From Leucobacter allii (GTDB lineage Bacteria > Actinomycetota > Actinomycetes > Actinomycetales > Microbacteriaceae): DNA of 64,000 bases. Under the pieces are notes generated by a model, which worked only from the letters and a program-made list of their open reading frames with translations, was not told the origin of the DNA and did not search any database. The stretch is from NCBI RefSeq assembly GCF_022919155.1, contig NZ_CP095045.1:496001-560000 (forward strand), in the 5' to 3' direction. Each line of letters opens with the position of its first letter. Position 1 is the stretch's first letter. Positions 15,717-23,674 of this stretch are shown here, piece by piece. Position numbers and translations under genes: made by a program.

Positions 15717-17315
15717 GTGGGCGCCGAGCGACCGGGGGGCAGGCGCGTCCTCCGGGGGATCGGCATCGGGCTGCTCTGGCTGCTCGTGCTGCTCGGCGCC
15801 GTGCTCTTCGGCATCGGGCTCTGGGTGCGCGCCACCTTCGGCGAGATCTCGGTCGACCAGCTGCTCTCGAACCTGCGCGGCGCAGGAGAGGGCGCCGGCG
15901 GCGCCGAGCTCGTCGCGAGCGGCGTCATCGCGGGGCTCGTCGCGCCGATCCTCGCCGTCCTCCTCCTCGCGCTCATGGTCGAGCGCACCCGCAGGGTGCT
16001 GCGCCGGCACGGGCGGTTCGACGGGCGGAGACGGACGCTCCTGCGCTGGACGGCCGCCGTGCTCGCCTGCGCCGTCCCGATGGCGGGCGGCGCCGTCCTC
16101 GGCGCGACCATCGGCGCCGGAGACTACGTCCGCGCCGTCGCGCGCGAGGCGGCGACGGGCGTGGGGCTCGGGGACTACTACGTCGCCCCCGAGGTGACGG
16201 AACCGCGCGCGGCGGGGATCGGCGGGATCGGCGCCGGGGGATCCCGGGGCGACGCCGGACCGCGCAACCTCGTGCTCGTCTACCTCGAATCGGTCGAGAA
16301 CGTCTTCGCGGACCCCGAGGTCTTCGGCACGGACATGCTCGCTCCCGTCGAGCGGGCCACCGCCGGCTGGGGTTCGGTCCCCGCGCTGGAGCAGTACGCG
16401 GGCGGCGGCTGGACCATGTCGGGCATCGTGGCGACCCAGTGCGGGATCCCGCTGCGCACGGCCGGGGCGCTCGGGGATCCGCAGGAGCTCAATGCGCTCG
16501 GCGCGGTGGACGGCGAGCGCCTCGGCTCGTACCTTCCCGGTGCGCGCTGCCTCGGCGACGTGCTCGCGGACGAGGGGTACCGCAACGTGTTCATGGGCGG
16601 GGCCGACTCGCGCTTCGCGGGGAAGGGGGCCTTCCTCGAGACGCACGGCACCGATGAGGTGCGGATGCTCGAGGAGTGGAAGGAGCTCGGCGAGACGGAG
16701 TTCCGCCCGGACTGGGGGCTCTCGGATCGGCGCCTCTTCGCCCGGGCCGCGCAGGAGGTGAGCGAGCTGCACGCTGCGGGCGAGCCGTTCAGCCTCACGC
16801 TCCTCACACTCGACACGCACGAGTCGCCGCACGTCTACGAGTACTGCGATGCGGACGACACCGCCGATGCCGCGCCGATGACGTCGATCACCCGCTGCTC
16901 GATGCAGCAGGTCGAGGGCTTCATCGATCACCTGGAGGAGGAGGGGATCCTCGAGGACACGACGGTCGTGGTGATGGGCGACCACCTCAAGCTCGTCGCG
17001 GAGGGGCAGAGCTTCACGCAGGAGCTGATGGCCGCAGAAGACCGGACGATCTTCAACCGCTTCAGCGTGCCGGGCGGAGCGCCGCCCGTCGCCCGCGAGC
17101 GCATCGACCAGATGAGCATGTACCCGACGATCCTCGAGCTCCTCGGCTTCGGGCTCCGCGACCACCGCGCGGGGATCGGCGTGTCGGCGCTCGCCGCCGA
17201 GCACGAGGTGCCGGCGGGAACGATCCTCGATCTCGCCCCCGACGACTACCTCGCCGTCGTGCAATCCCGATCGGTCGACCTCTACCGCGAGCTCTGGGCG
17301 GAGCCCGAGGCGTAG
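15717..17315 (+). CDS. LTA synthase/OpgB-like phosphoglycerol transferase
   Basis: This 532-residue membrane protein has three hydrophobic segments (about 12-35, 65-85, 100-130), then an extracellular alkaline-phosphatase-fold domain. LVYLESVENV is the first metal site; GGWTMSGIVATQCGIPL contains the nucleophile Thr and matches the OpgB/MdoB group better than LtaS. RFAGKGAFLETHG, TLDTHESPH and VVMGDHLK supply further metal and phosphate ligands. Inferred role: transfer of glycerol phosphate from phosphatidylglycerol to a surface glycan. The GTG start is used; it follows the LCP gene by 5 bases. The acceptor is unknown. Confidence 0.83.
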   Translation: MGAERPGGRRVLRGIGIGLLWLLVLLGAVLFGIGLWVRATFGEISVDQLLSNLRGAGEGAGGAELVASGVIAGLVAPILAVLLLALMVERTRRVLRRHGRFDGRRRTLLRWTAAVLACAVPMAGGAVLGATIGAGDYVRAVAREAATGVGLGDYYVAPEVTEPRAAGIGGIGAGGSRGDAGPRNLVLVYLESVENVFADPEVFGTDMLAPVERATAGWGSVPALEQYAGGGWTMSGIVATQCGIPLRTAGALGDPQELNALGAVDGERLGSYLPGARCLGDVLADEGYRNVFMGGADSRFAGKGAFLETHGTDEVRMLEEWKELGETEFRPDWGLSDRRLFARAAQEVSELHAAGEPFSLTLLTLDTHESPHVYEYCDADDTADAAPMTSITRCSMQQVEGFIDHLEEEGILEDTTVVVMGDHLKLVAEGQSFTQELMAAEDRTIFNRFSVPGGAPPVARERIDQMSMYPTILELLGFGLRDHRAGIGVSALAAEHEVPAGTILDLAPDDYLAVVQSRSVDLYRELWAEPEA

Positions 17316-17320
17316 CCGCC

Positions 17321-17326
17321 TAGACT
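17321..17326 (+). promoter_or_regulatory. Putative -10 (TAGACT) upstream of the GT2 gene
   Basis: TAGACT lies in the string CCTAGACTGGAGGG, which also occurs exactly before the Gfo/Idh gene (63331-63344). The leader to the ATG at 17365 would be about 32 bases and contains GGAGAG. Confidence 0.4.
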
Positions 17327-17364
17327 GGAGGGCGGTATCCGACGGTCGAATGGAGAGTGGACGC

Positions 17365-18342
17365 ATGCGCGTGACCGCCGTGCTGGTGGCCTACAACCGG
17401 CGGGAGCTGCTGCGGGAGTCGCTCGAGGCGCTCGCCGCGCAGAGCCGTCCCGTCGACCGCCTCGTCGTGGTCGACAACGCCTCGACGGACGGCTCCGACG
17501 CGGTCGCGGCCGAGCTGCTCGAGGCCTGGGGGGCGCAGGCGCGCTTCGTGCGGCTGACGGAGAACACGGGCGGCGCCGGGGGGTTCGCGGTCGGGATCGC
17601 GGCCGCCGTCGCCGAGGACGACGTCGACTGGGTGTGGGTGATGGACGATGACACCGTCCCCGGGCCCGACGCGCTCGCGGGCGCCCTGGCGGCGCACGAG
17701 CGCTATCGGGAGACCGGGCAGGACGATCTCGCCGTGATGGGCTCGCGCGTCGTGTGGACGGATGGCGAGGACCACCCGATGAACACGCCGAAGGCGAAGA
17801 TCCGCGCCGACGCCGACGAGCGCCGACGCGCCGCGGAGGTCGGAGCGATGGAGATCCGCTCGATCTCCTTCGTCTCGGCGTTCCTGCGCGCGGCCCGGGT
17901 GCGCGAGGTCGGGCTCCCGATCGCGGACTACTTCCTGTGGAACGACGACTTCGAGTTCTCGGCGCGCCTGCTCCGCGGGGCCCGCGGGCTGTACGTCCCC
18001 GGGTCCGTCGTCACCCACAAGACCGCGAAGCGGGGGTCGAGCGACGCCGATCCCGGGGCGCGGTTCTACTACGAGGTGCGCAACAAGCTGTGGGTGTTCC
18101 GGCGCTCGCGGGCGCTCGCCCCGTGGGAGAAGCTGCTGTACTCCGCGGCGACGGCCCGGCGCTGGCTGCGCACCTTCCGGGCCTCCGCGGATCGCGCGCA
18201 GCTGCGCGAGTGCCTCCGGCGGGGGTGGCGCGACGGCTGGACCCATGCGCCGCGCCCCTCCCGCGTCGTGCTGCGCGACGCCGGCGTGCCGGTGGACGCC
18301 ATGATCGAGGTCGAGCGGATGTCCAAGCTGGGTTCGCGGTAG
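17365..18342 (+). CDS. Glycosyltransferase family 2 (galactofuranosyl/rhamnosyl transferase-like)
   Basis: This 325-residue GT-A enzyme begins VTAVLVAYNRRELL. It shows DNASTDGSD (about 37-45), NTGGAGGF, VWVMDDDTVPGPDAL (DxD metal site near 97) and FLWNDDFEFSARL (acceptor-side acidic motif near 195). GGAGGF and the FxWxDDxE pattern are shared by GlfT1-like and rhamnosyl transferases, so an inverting transferase onto a lipid-linked wall polymer precursor is likely. Of the two ATGs, 17365 has GGAGAG in place and begins at the conserved strand. No membrane segment is visible. The downstream gap is an unusual C-rich then G-rich stretch. Confidence 0.83.
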   Translation: MRVTAVLVAYNRRELLRESLEALAAQSRPVDRLVVVDNASTDGSDAVAAELLEAWGAQARFVRLTENTGGAGGFAVGIAAAVAEDDVDWVWVMDDDTVPGPDALAGALAAHERYRETGQDDLAVMGSRVVWTDGEDHPMNTPKAKIRADADERRRAAEVGAMEIRSISFVSAFLRAARVREVGLPIADYFLWNDDFEFSARLLRGARGLYVPGSVVTHKTAKRGSSDADPGARFYYEVRNKLWVFRRSRALAPWEKLLYSAATARRWLRTFRASADRAQLRECLRRGWRDGWTHAPRPSRVVLRDAGVPVDAMIEVERMSKLGSR

Positions 18343-18808
18343 CTCCGCGCGCGCGTCGTATCGGCGTGCGAGCCCGCTACGCGTGCCCCGACCCCGTGCG
18401 TGTGCCCCGCCCCCGACCCCGGCGCGCGAGCCCCGTCCCCGGGCCCCGGCCTTGACCCCGGTGGGCGTGGCCCGGGCCCGGCGCCCCGGGCCCTCGACCC
18501 CCTGGCCGACCCCCGAGCCCCGCATCGGCCTCCCGAACCCCGAGCGGATGACGCGAACGGGGGTGTCGGTGCGGAATGCCCCCGCTTCGCGTGAATTCCG
18601 GCGGGGCGGGCGCGGGCTCCAAGCGGGGCGGGGCCTTCTCGGAGGGGCGCGGGCGCGGGGTCGCGGCGGGAGCGAGGTGAGGGGCGGGAGCGACGTGAGG
18701 GGCGGGCGCGGGAGTGACGTGAGGGGCGCGGGCGCTCGCCGCGGCGCTCGTCGCGAGGCGCGTCGCATCGCGGGCGCGGACGAGGGGAGCGACTAGGCTG
18801 AGGGCACT
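18343..18808. other. Non-coding gap with strong C-rich to G-rich switch
   Basis: This 466-base gap separates two glycosyltransferase genes. About 18370-18545 is C-rich on the + strand with many CCCC runs; about 18595-18745 is G-rich with repeated GTGAGGGGCGGG-like units. Frames through it give Pro/Ala/Arg-rich shadow peptides only. The G-rich part could form quadruplexes. Confidence 0.6.
18794..18799 (+). promoter_or_regulatory. Putative -10 (TAGGCT) near the GT2 start
   Basis: TAGGCT ends 9 bases before the ATG at 18809, the longest spacing in the candidate leaderless set. The intervening GAGGG is close to the start and could alternatively act as a ribosome binding site. Confidence 0.35.
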
Positions 18809-19750
18809 ATGGCCGATCCCGCACCCGCATCCCGCCAGGCGGAGTTCTCCCTGCTCCTGCCGGTGTACGCGGGCGACCATCCCGACTTCCTCCGCCTCGC
18901 CTTCGAGAGCTCGGTCGACCGCCAGACGCTCCGCCCCGCCGAGGCGGTCGTCGTGCAGGACGGTCCGGTCCCCGACGCGCTCGCCGCGGAGCTCGCGCGG
19001 ATCGAGCGGGAGAGCCCGGTCCCCGTCGTCGTCGTGGTGCTGCCGGAGAACCGCGGCCTCACGGTCGCCCTCAACCGCGGACTCGACGCGTGCCGCTTCC
19101 CCGTGGTGGCCCGAATGGACGCCGACGACGTCTCCGAGCCCGAGCGCTTCGCCCGGCAGTGGGAGCTCATCGCTCAGGGGTACGACCTCGTCGGCACCGG
19201 CATGGTGGAGTTCGAGCAGGATCCGGAGCGGCCGGTCGGCCGCCGCGTGCCCCCGGTCGGCGCGGAGCGGATCCGGCAGCACGCACGCACGCACAACCCC
19301 TTCAACCATCCGACGATGATGTACCGCACGGCCGCCCTCGAGCGGGTCGGCCGCTACGAGCCCTTCGGCAAGATGGAGGACTACTGGCTCGGGATCCGCC
19401 TCATCGACGCCGGTGCCCGGGTCGAGAACCTCCCCGAACCGCTCGTGCGCTACCGCGTGGGCGCCGGCGCCTTCGCTCGCCGCGGCGGGTGGGCCGAGGC
19501 GAGGACGGAGTGGCGCCTCCAGCGCGAGCTGCTGCGGATGGGCTTCGTGACCCGCGCCGAGTACCTCCGCAACGTCACGATGAAGGGCCTCTACCGGCTG
19601 CTCCCCGCGGGAGTGAAGCGCGTACTGTTCCGCCGGCTCATCGGCGGCGGGATGCCGGGTGATCGCGCCGCCGCCCCGGTCGCCCCGCCGGCGTCGGGCG
19701 TATCCGGCGCCCCGGACGCGCCGCCCGCGTCGTCGCCGGAGGGCCGATGA
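18809..19750 (+). CDS. Glycosyltransferase family 2 (AmsE-like)
   Basis: This 313-residue GT-A enzyme has the nucleotide-binding start SLLLPVYAGDHPDFLRLAFES. VVQDGPV and the segment NRGLTVALNRGLDACRFPVVARMDADDVSEPERF include the DxDD metal site near residue 108. HNPFNHPTMMYR and KMEDYWLGIRL follow, as in the amylovoran AmsE-like group. It probably adds one sugar to a cytoplasmic lipid-linked intermediate. The last 35 residues are a Pro/Ala-rich tail with no family match. The stop overlaps the ATG of the large surface protein gene by 4 bases, so the two are probably co-expressed. Confidence 0.85.
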   Translation: MADPAPASRQAEFSLLLPVYAGDHPDFLRLAFESSVDRQTLRPAEAVVVQDGPVPDALAAELARIERESPVPVVVVVLPENRGLTVALNRGLDACRFPVVARMDADDVSEPERFARQWELIAQGYDLVGTGMVEFEQDPERPVGRRVPPVGAERIRQHARTHNPFNHPTMMYRTAALERVGRYEPFGKMEDYWLGIRLIDAGARVENLPEPLVRYRVGAGAFARRGGWAEARTEWRLQRELLRMGFVTRAEYLRNVTMKGLYRLLPAGVKRVLFRRLIGGGMPGDRAAAPVAPPASGVSGAPDAPPASSPEGR

Positions 19751-22700
19751 TCACCGCCGCGCGAGTGACGGCGCTCGTGCTCGTCGCGGCCGTGGGCCTC
19801 GGCGCCCCGGCCCCCGCGCCGCCCGCGCACGCCGTGGGCGCGCCAGTGTCCGACGCATCTGTGCCCGACACGGCCGCGTCCGACGCGCCCATGGTCGCCG
19901 AGGATGCGCCCGCGTCCGACACGGCCGCCCTCGCCCTCGCCGTCGACACCGTCCTCGCCGTCGAGGCCGTCGAGGCGATCGATGCCGGAGGAGACGCCTC
20001 GGGGAGTCCCGGTGCCGCCGCTGATGGGGACGCCGCCGGGGGCGCCGATGCGGGGGCGGACGCCGACGCCTCGGGCACCGCGAACGCGTCCGCCGCTGCC
20101 GGTGCGAACGGCGCGGCGGGCGGTGACGCCTCGGGTTCCGCCGGCGCGGATGCCGGCGCGAGCGCAGACGCCGGCGGGCCGTCCGATGCCTCGGCCGCGG
20201 GTACCGCCGCGGGATCGGCCGCCGCCGACGGCGCACCGGAGGCGCCCGATCCGGGCGCTCCGGACGCGCCCGACGCGGAGCCGGACGGCCCGCGGGGGCC
20301 GAACGGCGGCCTGGCCTCGAATTCGCCCGGGCCCGAGACGGCCAGGCCCGCCGACGGCCGCGAGCTCGCCGAGATGCGCGCATTCGCCCAGGCGGCGACG
20401 GCGCTGCGCGGCGACGACTATCCGGCGAGGTACAGGAATCTGCCGTGGCCGTACGTCGACGACCGCATCTGGGACGAGTGGAACTTCGCCTACCGGCAGT
20501 GCACCTCCTTCGTCGCGTGGCGCCTGAACTCCGCGAACGGCATCCCCTTCTCGAACCAGTACCTCGGGCTCGTGCGCTGGGGCGACGCCGGCCAGTGGGC
20601 GGACTCGGCGCGGAGCGTCGGCATCCGCGTCGACACCACCCCGGAGATCGGCGCGGTCGCGTGGTCGGGCCCCTACTACAGCGGCGCCTCGGCGTTCGGC
20701 CACGTCGCCTGGGTCGCCGACGTGCTCGACAACGGCAACGTGGTCATCGAGGAGTACAACGCCGGCTGGGCCGGCGCCTACAGCACCCGCACCGTCGCCC
20801 CCGGCGCGTTCCAGGGCTACATCCACATCGCGGACATGGGCGCCAGGTTCACGAAGACCGGCGCCGCCTCGATCAGCGGGATCCCGATGGTGGGCGGCGA
20901 GCTGCGGGCATCGGGATCGGGATGGTCGCCGGCCCCGTCGGGCTACGCGTACCGCTGGTTCCGCGACGGCGCCGCGATCGCGGGGGCGACGGGCGCGACG
21001 TACCGCCCCGTGCTCGCCGACGTCGGCGCCGCGATCTCCGTCGAGGTGTCGGCCCAGCGGCCCCGCTACCGGCCGAGCAGCGCGGTCTCCTCGGCGACGG
21101 TCGTTCTCATGACGGACTCCGACGGCGACGGCATCGACGACACGCAGCAGATGCTGCCGTGGAACTCGGACGTGAACGGCGACGGCCTCCCCGACGCCGT
21201 CGGCTTCGCGCCGAGCGGCGTGCAGGTCTCCCTGCGCACGAAGACCGGGATGGGGCCGGCGAAGACCTGGACCCCCGGCTTCGGCACCGGCAACGGCTGG
21301 AGCGTCTTCGCGCATCCGCGCACCCTCGTCGACGTGAACGGCGACGGCCGCTCCGACGTGGTCGGCTTCGCGGAGGACGGCGTGCACGTCGCGCTGAGCA
21401 CCGGCTCGGGGTTCGCCGCGTCGCAGCGCTGGAGCAGCGGATTCGGGGCCGCGAGCGGCTGGTCGGTGAAGTTCCACCCGCGCACGCTCGCGGACGTCAC
21501 CGGCGATGGCCTGCCCGACGTCGTCGGCTTCGCCTCGGACGGGGTCTACGTGGCGACCGGCACCGGCTCGGGCTTCGCCGCCCCGGCGAAGTGGTACTCC
21601 GGCTTCAGCACGGCGACCGGATGGACCGTCGATGCGACGCCGCGCTGGCTCGTCGACATGAACGGCGACGGCCGCGCCGACGTGGTCGGCATCGGCAAGA
21701 GCGGGGTGTACGTCGCGCTGAGCACTGGCAGCGGTTTCGGCGGTGCGCGCCTGTGGTCCCCGGGCTACGCCACCACCTCCGGCTGGGGCCCCGCGCACCA
21801 CCCGCGCACGATCGCCGATGCGAACGGCGACGGTCGGCCCGACGTCGTCGGCTTCGCCTCGGACGGCGTCTACGTCGCGCTGAACACCGGCTCCGGCCTC
21901 GGCGCGATGACGCGCTGGCGCGCGGGCTTCGGCACGGCGAGCGGGTGGACCGTCGGGGAGAACCCGCGGACGCTCGCGGACGTCGACGGCGACGGTCGTG
22001 CGGACGTCGTCGGCTTCGGCGCGTCGGGCGTGACGGTCGCCCTGAGCACGGGATCGGGCTTCGCCGCGCCGACGCGATGGAGCGACGCCTTCGGCGCCGC
22101 GTCCTGGCGATCGGACCGGCAGCCGCGAATGGTGACGGATGTGAACGGCGACGGCCGGGCCGATATCGCCGCCTTCGGCAACAGCGGTCTGCGGGTCGCG
22201 CTGAGCACGGGATCCGGCTTCGGCGGCGCGAGCCTGCAACTGCAGGCCATGGGGTACTCCGCCACCGGCTGGCGCGTCGCGGCGCATCCGCGCGCCATCG
22301 GCGTGCAGACCCTGATCCGCACCCCGGCCCCGACGGTCTCGGGCCAGGTGCGCGTCGGCGAGCGGCTGACGGCCGCCCTCGGCAGCTGGCAGCCGAGCCC
22401 GGTCTCCCTCTCCTCCCAGTGGCTCAGGGATGGCGAGGCGATCGCGGGGAAGACCGCCCGCAGTTACACCCTCACCCCCGAGGATCTCGGGACGAGGATC
22501 TCGATCCGGACCACGGGGACGAAGCCGGGCTACGCGCCGGTGAGCCGGCGCTCGACCGCATACACGGTCGCGCCCGGCCTGCTGACGCCCGTCGTCCCCA
22601 CCGTCTCGGGAACGGCGGCGCCCGGGTCGACGCTCCAGGCGCGCGCCGGGACGTGGGGCCCCGGTACCGTGTCGCTGGCGTACCGCTGGCATCGCAACGG

Positions 22701-23436
22701 CGCACCCATCGGCGGTGCGACGTCGGCCGCGTACCGCGTCACCGACGCGGACGTCGGACATCGGATCACCGTGACGGTCACGGGGACGAAGCGCGGGTAC
22801 ACGACGGCCTCCCGCGTCTCCGCGGTCGTGAAGGTGGCAGGAGTGCCGGCGCTCCCCGCCTCGACCCCGTTCGCGGATGTGCCGACGACGCACCGCTTCT
22901 ACCGCGAGATCGCGTGGATGTCGACCTCGGGCCTCTCCACGGGCACGCCGCAGCCGTCCGGCACGCCCGTCTACCGCCCGGCGGCGGAGGTCTCCCGCTC
23001 CGCCATGGCGGCCTTCCTCTTCCGCATGGCCGCCATGCAGGATTACCGCCCGCCCGCACGGTCGCCCTTCGTCGACGTGCCGACGACGCACCGCTTCTCC
23101 CGCGAGATCGCGTGGATGCACGATGCCGGGCTGTCGACGGGCACGCCCACCGCGGCCGGCGCGGTCTACGGACCCGACGCCCCCGTCACGCGCGGAGCGA
23201 TGGCGGCGTTCCTGTACCGGCTCGAGGCTCCGCAGGGCTTCACCCCGCCGAGCGTCTCCCCGTTCGCCGACGTGCGGCCGGAGGATCGCTTCTACACGGA
23301 GATCGCGTGGATGCACGACGCGGGGCTCGCGACGGGCACGGCGCAGCCGACGGGCAAGCCCCGATTCGGGGCGAGCGGTTCCGTCTCGCGGGCGGCGATG
23401 GCCGCCTTCCTCTACCGGCTGGAGACCGGCGGCTGA
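19747..23436 (+). CDS. Surface protein: CHAP amidase/peptidase, Ig-like, seven FG-GAP, SLH
   Basis: This predicted secreted cell-wall enzyme has 1229 residues. A signal peptide (1-29, ending PPAHA) is followed by a long Ala/Asp/Gly/Ser linker (30-215). The CHAP domain (about 235-365) has RQCTSFVAWRLN with the catalytic Cys and FGHVAWVADV with the catalytic His. An Ig-like module follows (about 372-450). Seven copies of a roughly 53-residue repeat occupy about 475-855, each with D-x-NGDG-x-x-D calcium sites and VALSTGSGF, enough for a seven-bladed propeller. Two more Ig-like modules (860-1035) precede three SLH modules (1038-1229, each with FADVP..HRF...IAWM). Inferred role: wall-attached peptidoglycan hydrolase with a binding propeller. 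It overlaps the upstream GT2 gene by 4 bases. Confidence 0.88.
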   Translation: MITAARVTALVLVAAVGLGAPAPAPPAHAVGAPVSDASVPDTAASDAPMVAEDAPASDTAALALAVDTVLAVEAVEAIDAGGDASGSPGAAADGDAAGGADAGADADASGTANASAAAGANGAAGGDASGSAGADAGASADAGGPSDASAAGTAAGSAAADGAPEAPDPGAPDAPDAEPDGPRGPNGGLASNSPGPETARPADGRELAEMRAFAQAATALRGDDYPARYRNLPWPYVDDRIWDEWNFAYRQCTSFVAWRLNSANGIPFSNQYLGLVRWGDAGQWADSARSVGIRVDTTPEIGAVAWSGPYYSGASAFGHVAWVADVLDNGNVVIEEYNAGWAGAYSTRTVAPGAFQGYIHIADMGARFTKTGAASISGIPMVGGELRASGSGWSPAPSGYAYRWFRDGAAIAGATGATYRPVLADVGAAISVEVSAQRPRYRPSSAVSSATVVLMTDSDGDGIDDTQQMLPWNSDVNGDGLPDAVGFAPSGVQVSLRTKTGMGPAKTWTPGFGTGNGWSVFAHPRTLVDVNGDGRSDVVGFAEDGVHVALSTGSGFAASQRWSSGFGAASGWSVKFHPRTLADVTGDGLPDVVGFASDGVYVATGTGSGFAAPAKWYSGFSTATGWTVDATPRWLVDMNGDGRADVVGIGKSGVYVALSTGSGFGGARLWSPGYATTSGWGPAHHPRTIADANGDGRPDVVGFASDGVYVALNTGSGLGAMTRWRAGFGTASGWTVGENPRTLADVDGDGRADVVGFGASGVTVALSTGSGFAAPTRWSDAFGAASWRSDRQPRMVTDVNGDGRADIAAFGNSGLRVALSTGSGFGGASLQLQAMGYSATGWRVAAHPRAIGVQTLIRTPAPTVSGQVRVGERLTAALGSWQPSPVSLSSQWLRDGEAIAGKTARSYTLTPEDLGTRISIRTTGTKPGYAPVSRRSTAYTVAPGLLTPVVPTVSGTAAPGSTLQARAGTWGPGTVSLAYRWHRNGAPIGGATSAAYRVTDADVGHRITVTVTGTKRGYTTASRVSAVVKVAGVPALPASTPFADVPTTHRFYREIAWMSTSGLSTGTPQPSGTPVYRPAAEVSRSAMAAFLFRMAAMQDYRPPARSPFVDVPTTHRFSREIAWMHDAGLSTGTPTAAGAVYGPDAPVTRGAMAAFLYRLEAPQGFTPPSVSPFADVRPEDRFYTEIAWMHDAGLATGTAQPTGKPRFGASGSVSRAAMAAFLYRLETGG
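21172..22310 (+). repeat. Seven FG-GAP/VCBS-type coding repeats
   Basis: Seven tandem units of about 160 bases encode D-[VAM]-[NTD]GDG-x-x-D...GV.VAL.TGSGF...W..GF....GW. The second to fifth units are closest to each other; the seventh is most diverged. The count matches a closed seven-bladed beta-propeller. Confidence 0.8.
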
Positions 23437-23666
23437 TCCGGATCGTCCGGCACCGCGGTGCGCAGGAGCGCGTCCTCCACGAGGATCCGCAGCTCGGCGA
23501 TGCGCCGGCTGTCCGAGCGGACCTCGACGATCTCGCGCTCGAGCTCGGCGATGCGCCGGTCCTGCGCTTCGACCGCCTCGCGCAGATCGGCCACCTCTCC
23601 GGCGAGGGACTCCAGTCCCAGCAGCCGGCGGCGGGTCCGGCCGAGCAGTGCGCGTACTCTTCCCAT
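23412..23666 (-). CDS. Small coiled-coil protein
   Basis: This 84-residue protein has a basic N-terminus (GRVRALLGRTRRRLLG) followed by heptad-like leucine/isoleucine spacing over about 18-70 (LESLAGEVADLREAVEAQDRRIAELEREIVEV), a predicted coiled coil. The ATG at 23666 has GAGGA five bases upstream and is preferred over the GTG at 23678, which overlaps the LicD gene stop. The same basic-plus-coiled-coil layout occurs at the C-termini of both pyruvyltransferase-like proteins nearby, so it may be an assembly partner. Its 3' end overlaps the convergent surface-protein gene by 25 bases. No enzymatic motif is seen. Confidence 0.7.
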   Translation of the reverse strand: MGRVRALLGRTRRRLLGLESLAGEVADLREAVEAQDRRIAELEREIVEVRSDSRRIAELRILVEDALLRTAVPDDPDQPPVSSR

Positions 23667-23674
23667 CGGGATCC

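Noticed and set aside
18377..19309. A minus-strand frame across the C-rich/G-rich gap
   Set aside because: Its composition is Pro/Ala/Arg low complexity and its N-terminal half is antisense to a clear GT2 gene.
21172..22310. A possible CRISPR-like array
   Set aside because: The repeats are about 160 bases, in frame, divergent and encode FG-GAP units.
19591..23316. A 1241-codon minus-strand frame opposite the large surface protein
   Set aside because: It mirrors the repetitive FG-GAP coding sequence and shows no motif; the plus-strand protein has signal peptide, CHAP and SLH domains.
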